Origin: Aurelia coerulea
Lineage: Eukaryota; Cnidaria; Scyphozoa; Semaeostomeae; Ulmaridae
Reading direction: 5' to 3'
DNA: 64,000 bases
NCBI GenBank assembly: GCA_039566865.1
Contig: CM076952.1
Span: 12,668,501-12,732,500 of the forward strand
The translations under genes and the position numbers were made by a program. The notes below the pieces were generated by a model, which was given only the letters and a program-made list of their open reading frames with translations, had not been told where the DNA came from and searched no databases. This document shows, piece after piece, positions 56,740 to 64,000 of this stretch (its first letter is position 1; every line of letters begins with the position of its first letter).

Positions 56740-56930
56740 CTAGGGCAGTCACATGATGGCACACTATGTAGCTGGGGGCAGTCACGTGACTGCCCCCATA
56801 TCACGTGACTTACTTGGCAATGTGCCAAGACTGGTCATGTGACTTGGCACTGTGCCAACTTCTGACCATGTGACTTGGCATTGTGCCAAGTTATGTGATG
56901 TCATTTGGCACTCTGCCAACTTCCACCACA
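56740..56930. promoter_or_regulatory. E-box palindromes, cluster 2
   Basis: CAGTCACGTGACTGCCCC and ATCACGTGACTTA near 56785-56815 hold perfect GTCACGTGAC-type palindromes, followed by repeated CATGTGACTTGGCA and TGTGCCAA motifs. It follows the minisatellite directly. No promoter could be tied to it. Confidence 0.3.
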
Positions 56931-57606
56931 AATCCCCCTGCGCTTCAGCACTCCAACTCTAATTCCATCATCTTTCCCACAAGACTCCTTCGCAGTGCAA
57001 ATATGCAGTTCAATGACCTACTAGCTGCCTAGCGCGGCCGCGATCAAACTCAATAAACACTAAATTTACCAGGCTGAAAGTCAGCCCAACTGTACTTAAT
57101 TTCTCCTGTTCCTTTCTTAATGCTTCCTTGCTAATGCTTCCCACATCTAATTTCCATTCCAAATTACCTTCTATAAAGATATATTACTGTTATCACCCCA
57201 TTATCACACAAATCACATCCTTTCTAACTTCTTTCATTGCCTTTTACACCATTCTGTTCGCGCACCCACGATTTCTTAATTATTTCTATTACACAGCTCT
57301 CTACATAATTACGATCGTTCTCTCACTTTCGTGACATTTTTCACTTGCTACTCACTATTTGAAGTTTAAGACAAACATAAAGAGTAAAGATCGAAAGACA
57401 AAGGAATATATAAAGAACATCGAACTCTCCCGTCAATGATCATCAATTCAGATCAGGTATGTAGCCCTTCCACTATTTTAATTATTTATAATAAAATACT
57501 TTATAACTTATTACATGTAACTTCTACAAATGTTTAATACATTGCTTTCCAACTTCCAACAGCCCATGTATAATTTTCAGATTCTCAGTTACCTTCTTTT
57601 ATACTA
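56931..57606. other. unassigned region
   Basis: Pyrimidine-rich AT sequence upstream of the tandem duplication; nothing recognised. Confidence 0.35.
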
Positions 57607-60600
57607 CTGTCTCTACTTTATTCAATGCAGCGAATAATTCTATTGAAATTTATCAAAGATCAACATTCATATCTGTCTATCATGAATACCTATGTTTCCA
57701 ACCATCCTACGGTAAATACCTTCTCCATCCAAGTGTTTTTCATCTCACTAACATATAATGTTATCATTTACTTCCCCAGCACCAGAAGTCGAAATATTCT
57801 TTCACGAAACTCTACCAGTTCACGAAAGTATTCAACTGTATTCATGAATGTGCAATATTTACACCTCATTTCACAAGACTGTTAAAGATTTCAAGGTATG
57901 TTCCCATAATATTTCAAAGTGGCTCTAACCTTCTGCGATATTTTTTTTCCAATTCAATTGCTTTAATGGAACTTAGGCCCAGGGGGCCACTCAGCACATG
58001 CACATATACGGCGGGGTAAGTCTGATATTTTCGGGTCAGAATATAACTGAAAGTGATATTTTTGGGTCCAAATAAACTGAAATTATGTTCTCGATATTTT
58101 TGGGCATCTCCATCCAAGTGTTTTTCATCTACACTAACATATAATGTTATCATTTTCTTCCCCAGCACCAGAAGTCGAAATATTCTTTCACGAAACTCTA
58201 CCAGTTCACGAAAGTATTCAACTGTATTCATGAATGTGCAATATTTACACCTCATTTCACAAGACTGTTAAAGATTTCAAGGTATGTTCCCATAATATTT
58301 CAAAGTGGCTCTAACCTTCTGTGATATTTCTTTTCCAATTCAATTGCTTTAATAGAACTTAGGCCCAGGGGGGCACTCAGCACATGCACATATACGGCGA
58401 GGTAAGTCTGATATTTTCGGGTCAGAATAGAACTGAAAGTGATATTTTTGGGTCCAAATAAACTGAAATTATGTTCTCGATATTTTTGGGCATCAAATAT
58501 TGTCAAAATGATATTTCTGCGTTCTTTAGAAGCAATCCTGGCCTCAATTTCCATTGTTTCATGATCTTTTAAGTTCGTTTACAGATGTTAAGGTAAAAAA
58601 TGTGCTGATATTTTTGGGTTGTAATAAAGCTAAACTGATATTTTTGGGGTTCCTGAACATTTGTCAAACTGACCCCCCCCCGTATGCGTATGTGCTGACT
58701 GTCCCCCCTGGGAACTTACGGTACTTTGCTGTAAATCTCGGTTGCACATTCCTTTTTATCTAGATTATTTTCAACATGGCTACGTCTTCAACTCTCTTCA
58801 AAGAATTCATGGGGAAATTTGAAACCATTCAAGGCATCGTTGATAATAAATTAATAGGCAACAAAATGATACAATTTCCAAGAAAACAATCCTTTATGAA
58901 CAGTATAGTGCCAAGCACAAAGCTGTCACTCTTCTGCTTTCACATTTACAAATTTTTTCACGTCACACTCTCAAATATAGTCAAAGCCACAATTTTGAAA
59001 TTAATTCAGAAATCAAAATATTTCCACAACAGATTTACAAACAAATACGCCAAGGTCCTTTCAATCCATTCACTCCAACGAAAATTGTAATAAAATCTTA
59101 CGCCCATCTTTTTCAAGATTTCACTTGTATACTACTCCTACTTTTTGCATTAATGGCAAAACATTTGAAAGCACGAAATATGTTAAAGAAATCAAAGGAC
59201 ATTTTATCAATAGATTGATTACTTGACTTGGAAGTCGGTATAACCAAACCTTCAACGGGGTTTCCACACATGCGAACCGAGACTGATCAATATTCTTATA
59301 ATATTCTTACAAATTTGATGATTCTCACCCTGAATATTCTTAGAAATACTACCGTCTCTACTTTATTCAATGCAGCGAATAATTCTATTGAAATTTATCA
59401 AAGATCAACATTCATATCTGTCTATCATGAATACCTATGTTTCCAACCATCCTACGGTAAATACCTTCTCCATCCAAGTATTTTTCATCTACACTAACAT
59501 ATAATGTTATCATTTTCTTCCCCAGCACCAGAAGTCGAAATATTCTTTCACGAAACTCTACCAGTTCACGAAAGTATTCAACTGTATTCATGAATGTGCA
59601 ATATTTACACCTCATTTCACAAGACTGTTAAAGATTTCAAGGTATGTTCCCATAATATTTCAAAGTGGCTCTAACCTTCTGCGATATTTCTTTTCCAATT
59701 CAATTGCTTTAATGGAACTTAGGCCCAGGGGGGCACTCAGCACATGCACATATACGGCGAGGTAAGTCTGATATTTTCGGGTCAGAATATAACTGAAAGT
59801 GATATTTTTGGGTCCAAATAAACTGAAATTATATTCTCGATATTTTTGGGCATCAAATATTGTCAAAATGATATTTCTGCGTTCTTTAGACGCAATCCTC
59901 GCCTCAATTTCCATTGTTTCATGATCTTTTAAGTTCGTTTACAGATGTTAAGGTAAAAAATGTGCTGATATTTTTGGGTTGTAATAAAGCTAAACTGATA
60001 TTTTTGGGGTTCCTGAACATTTGTCAGACTGACCCCCCCCCCCGTATGCGTATGTGCTGACTGTCCCCCCTGGGAACTTACGGTACTTTGCTGTAAATCT
60101 CGGTTGCACATTCCTTTTTATCTAGATTATTTTCAACATGGCTACGTCTTCAACTCTCTTTAAAGAATTCATGGGGAAATTTGAAACCATTCAAGGCATC
60201 GTTGATAATAAATTAATAGGCAACAAAATGATACAATTTCCAAGAAAACAATCCTTTATGAACAGTATAGTGCCAAGCACAAAGCTGTCACTCTTCTGCT
60301 TTCACATTTACAAATTTTTTCACGTCACACTCTCAAATATTGTCAAAGCCACAATTTTGAAATTAATTCAGAAATCAAAATATTTCCACAACAGATTTAC
60401 AAACAAATACGCCAAGGTCCTTTCAATCCATTCACTCCAACGAAAATTGTAATAGAATCTTACGCCCATCTTTTTCAAGATTTCACTTGTATACTACTCC
60501 TACTTTTTGCATTAATGGCAAAACATTTGAAAGCACGAAATATGTTAAAGAAATCAAAGGACATTTTATCAGTAGATTGATTACTTGACTTGGAAGTCGG

Positions 60601-60710
60601 TATAACCAAACCTTCAACGGGGTTTCCACACATGCGAACCGAGACTGATCAATATTCTTATAATATTCTTACAAATTTGATGATTCTCACCCTGAATATT
60701 CTTAGAAACA
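57607..60710. repeat. tandem duplication, 1362-bp unit
   Basis: 58107-59468 and 59469-60710 are near-identical at an offset of 1362. A shortened unit of 384 bp (57723-58106) precedes them, joined at GGGCAT|CTCCATCC. The two identical 104-codon frames (58776-59090 and 60138-60452) are a result of the duplication and have no recognisable domain. Each full unit contains a copy of a hAT-like MITE. Confidence 0.93.
58356..58720. mobile_element. hAT-like MITE inside the duplicated unit (first full copy)
   Basis: 58364-58712 begins CCCAGGGGGGCACTCAGCAC and ends with a mirrored GTGCTGACTGTCCCCCCTGGG-like end. Flanks AACTTAGG and AACTTACG match at 7 of 8 bases. ATATTTTTGGG motifs recur inside. The second copy is at 59726-60074, and the left part of a third is at about 57982-58106. 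Confidence 0.65.
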
Positions 60711-60727
60711 TTATTCTTCAAAAAAGA

Positions 60728-61960
60728 CTGTACTGTACCGATTTTGAACATTTGTGTCTAACTCTTTGGCAAAAAACCTCAACTAGATTCCAGCATTTTC
60801 TGCAAATTTGCTTTGTTATCAGTTTTTAAAGCTATATGTGCAAATCAAGCACCACTTTCTCATGGGGGGGGGCTAATAAGGCCCCCCAGATTTTCTAAGG
60901 AACCATAATGCCTATGGCAACGTAGCCCCTTTTCCCTTCCATTCATTTTTTTGCCTGGGCCCCACTCTGTAGGCAGGCTAATGGCAACGGAACTTGGTAC
61001 ACATGATTGCCAAGCAATTATGGTTCTAAGAATAGCATCTTCGATTTTGGCTCTTCTCCTAACAACCTCATATTTTCGGCAACAAAAGGTGGATCAAGAA
61101 CTTTAAAGCTACAGAAATGATACATTTTCATTGTTCTGTATCAAAACTTCGACAAATTGCATTTTTGGAATTCTATTGTTATAAAACTGTCAATAAAAGT
61201 CATGCTTGATACCCAAACAAATTAGCTGATACCTTTTTGACATTTATATCAGTTTTTAGTAATAAAAACAATATGACAGTTATCTTGAAACGTGAATATA
61301 CCGATTTTGATCATAGTGCACTAATCATTTCATATGTTTATTATAAATATGATGTCATATAAAAGTACGACGTCATAAATCTTAAATTTGCTGATATCAG
61401 CAAAATACAAAAATTATACATCAAATAAAAGTAGACTTCAACACAAACTGATTGTTAAAAATTGCGTTCACATCAGATGCGTACCAGAAAAGTTATGCAT
61501 GTATTAATGATTTGCTAAGAGACCTGTTGCCAAATATGAGCATGTGGTACTCACATGACCATTTATATGACAATGACCTATTGTTCATTTGATGCAATAT
61601 TAGATTTCATTTAAAGTCACCCAAGCTCCAGTCTTGTGAGCAATTTTCAGGAAGTTTCGTTGGGGGGCCTTTTTGCCCCCCCCCCCCCATGTAGAATAGA
61701 GACAGGCGAGTTTCTTCAAATTTTCATTTCCGAAAACACTGAAAATGATCAAAAACGTCGATCACATTTTCTAAACATTCGGCATGAATGAACAAAGACA
61801 AGAGGATTTTCGAGTGATTTACGGATTAAAAAAGTTCTGCACAAACATTAGTTCAAGAAATTTTTACAAAGTCGCTTATAGCTCTAATAAACAGAAAAGA
61901 AACAACATCTTCACAATATCCTAGAATCTAAATCAGGCTTTTTCCTAAAGATTAAATCAT
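60728..61960. mobile_element. diverged foldback copy with a G/C-run MITE inside
   Basis: 60738-60832 (CCGATTTTGAACATTTG...) and 61700-61800 (AAAACACTGAAAATGATCAAAAACGTCGATCAC, split in two parts) match one arm of the palindrome at 30579-31182. Between them, 60864-61690 is bounded by CATGGGGGGGG-C-AGGCCCCCC-type inverted ends and looks like a separate insert. Confidence 0.6.
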
Positions 61961-62656
61961 AAATCTAAAACATCATCGTGCACTAACAACGATACCCATA
62001 AATCTGGAATTATTTCAATACCGTGGAAAATTGCACCCATAAATCCTGCTTCTATTCTAACAAAAGTACCCTAAACATGGCACGACTCCCTACCATGGAC
62101 CACTTAGTTAGCCCCCCAGGGAGAACACAGAACTTCCCGAAAAGACTTTTTACTTATTCTGCAAAAGAGCTTCCATCCAGCGTTATTTCTATATATTTTT
62201 ATACGCGGGGTTCGATTTAATTACGTTAAATCTTCTATCGTCATTGTGCACATTCGTAAATTCTACAAAGTTCACCAAACTGTCGCAAACAGGTCAATTT
62301 CCAAAGTCAGTAACATTCCCTCCAACCAATGTTATATTCGCATTTGCTCCATATTTTTCAGCGACAAATGTACTTGTATTCAAAATATACATAGATACAA
62401 CCTTACACCCAAACCCCCAGTAACATCTACTCTCCATGATTGACCTACACTGCCTTCAAATGATACCCGCAAAATTTGAAATTGGCATCAATTGTTACCG
62501 AGAGGCATCTCCTTCACACGAAAAACGCCTACTAGACGAACATCGTACACTTACCTTTAACAGTATTTTACTATTTCAAGTCTCACTGATAATCACTATC
62601 CATTTCTAGCTTCTTCTAATTTAAGAAACTGCTTTTGGCTGTCAAAGTGTTCGAAA
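61961..62656. other. upstream region of the Helitron gene
   Basis: AT-rich sequence with no recognised feature. The 5' TC end of the Helitron was not located. Confidence 0.35.
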
Positions 62657-64000
62657 ATGCCTAGACCCCGTCGCACCTTGACTGGTCGCAGAGAAGAAGA
62701 AAGAAGACGAGAAAGACAAGCTTTGCGGAGACAGGCCCGTCAACATCAGCAGCAACCACAGTTAGATCCTCCTGAAGAACTGCAAGCTCTCCAACAACAG
62801 TTACTACCACAACCACCATTTCCTTGGCCACAACAACTTATTCAAGATGCTCGCTTTTACACTGGCATGATCCAACGCGGAAGAGCCAGGAACCCTAACG
62901 AAACAGAGCAACAACATACAGACAGACTTGCCCTGTTCGACCAAAGGCCACAACAGCGGCGTAGAGCAGGAACAATCGAGCAACAAGGACTTCAAATTGC
63001 TGCTTCTCATATTGTTCAGGCAAACCGTATTGCTGCTGAGACTGAAGAGCAGTATATCGAAAGGTTGACAACAATTGCTATGAGGGCAATACAAACCTAT
63101 CCAGAAATGCAGCATCTACAGGAAAATCGACTGTATGTTCAACAGCTGCAAGCTCAACTTCAAGCAATGCTAATTCCACTTGCCAACATCCGCCAACAAC
63201 AACCAATAGCGGTTGAGACTGAAAACCAACGAAGACGCAGGTTACAAGCAGATGCCAGAAGAATAGCTGAAAGAAGAGCTGCAGAGGACACAATTGAACA
63301 TGACAGGAGGCTTGCAGCACACGCCCGCCAAGAAGATCAAGCAAGACAAGCTGAAACAAACGAGCAGAGGGCTGCGAGGGCGGCTCAAATCGCATGATTG
63401 AATAGAGAGCAACAACAGCATCACGCAGCTGAACAGCGCCAAAACAGACTGCAAGGAAGAGCACAACGGCATCGACAACAGTTGCAGGAAGAGCCCGCTG
63501 ATTATGCAATCCAGCGAAGAGCTGCAGAAGCTCCAAACGTTGCACAACGAAGAATTGCCCGCCAAGTTCAACAAAGGCAGGCCCCTCAGCAAGAAGCTCC
63601 ATTACATATGGAACTGCCACAGCAGCATTCCTTAGGACCAATGGATGGTCGATGCCCACACTGCCATGCCAGGTTCTTCCCCCAAGAGAAAACAACAAGA
63701 GGCCAGTATACAAAATGCTGCCGCCAAGGAAAAGTCCACCTACCACCCATCGCCCAACCATCAGAAAACATTAAACAACTTTTTTCAGGTGACTCGCCAG
63801 ACTCTCCCCATTTCAAGACCCATATCAGGCAGTACAACGCTTCATTGGGAATGGCTTCGTGGAATGCTCCAATTGTGCAACATCCACCAGGGGGTCCTAG
63901 AGTCGTCACAATCCATGGGCAAGCTTACCATTTAACAAGTCCACCAGAACCACAACCAGGTGAGCCACCAAAATTTGCACAACTCTACATCCTTAACACC
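62657..64000 (+). pseudogene. Helitron Rep/helicase, N-terminal part, one in-frame TGA, runs off the window
   Basis: ATG at 62657 opens a frame of 246 codons to a TGA (63395-63397); the same frame then stays open to the end of the window (201 codons). The first 300 residues are a highly charged Arg/Gln/Ala coiled coil with RRQARQ- and RRAAE-type repeats. Then a Helitron-specific zinc-binding part follows: RCPHCHARFFPQE ... KCCRQGKVHLPPI, IKQLFSGDSP, IRQYNASLGMASW, and PPGGPRVVTIHGQAYHLTSP. These are hallmarks of the Helitron helicase-like N-terminal domain. The HUH nuclease and helicase would lie downstream. The single TGA is probably a nonsense change. Confidence 0.88.

Noticed and set aside
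58776..60452. Two identical 104-codon frames
   Set aside because: Identity is due to the recent tandem duplication; no start context, domain or splice evidence.
1..64000. CRISPR array or prophage
   Set aside because: The tandem repeats present are microsatellites, a minisatellite and transposon-derived arrays; all recognised genes are eukaryotic or from eukaryotic transposons.

Overview
This 64-kb window looks like the intronic landscape of one large animal gene. It is AT-rich, with spliced genes on both strands and no bacterial-type operons. The mix of transposons (CR1/L2-like LINEs with microsatellite tails, DIRS, P/THAP, Gmr1-order Ty3/gypsy, Helitron, hammerhead retrozyme-like repeats, many palindromic MITEs) and a SWIM/YqaJ gene suggest a marine invertebrate, most likely a cnidarian. 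That taxonomic call is inference.

The backbone is a ferlin gene (dysferlin/myoferlin type) on the minus strand. Twelve exons can be read from about 50.87 kb (third C2 domain) down to 1.30 kb (DysF C-terminal part), all but one junction in a consistent reading phase. Both ends of the gene lie outside the window, and one exon inside the C2 domain was not found. Introns reach 21 kb and are packed with mobile elements.

Layout. 1-3.8 kb: a repeat fragment, the last ferlin exon, and several MITEs or foldbacks, some nested. 3.9-8.6 kb: a LINE 3' end, then a broken SWIM/YqaJ gene with two LINEs and a G-tract inverted-repeat element between its halves. 8.8-12.1 kb: a small hAT-like MITE, a SINE and four ferlin exons (FerA, FerB, DysF). 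12.1-12.65 kb: a deleted DIRS relic. 16.0-27.7 kb: a DIRS-like retrotransposon (minus) into which a complete 5.95-kb P-element-like transposon (17.3-23.2 kb) and a 1-kb retroposon (24.2-25.2 kb) have inserted. 28.8-32.0 kb: a LINE (minus) interrupted by a 604-bp palindrome. 33.4-36.7 kb: three ferlin exons with LINE fragments. 37.56-42.82 kb: an LTR retrotransposon with 5-bp target duplication and the unusual order protease-integrase-reverse transcriptase. 43-51 kb: four more ferlin exons, three foldbacks, and a 2.3-kb near-perfect palindrome (48-50.3 kb). 51.1-53.9 kb: a CCCGGG-rich MITE and a hammerhead-bearing tandem repeat with 9-bp target duplication, itself split by an inverted-repeat element that carries a LINE fragment. 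54-57 kb: mostly unassigned, with E-box palindromes and a 111-bp minisatellite. 57.6-64 kb: a 1.36-kb tandem duplication and the start of a Helitron Rep/helicase gene that runs off the window.

The most interesting items are the full-length P-like transposon with a second, convergent zinc-finger gene; the retrozyme-like tandem array whose boundary coincides with a hammerhead cleavage site; the Gmr1-order retrotransposon; and a family of palindromic foldbacks with CCGGGTG ends and TA targets.
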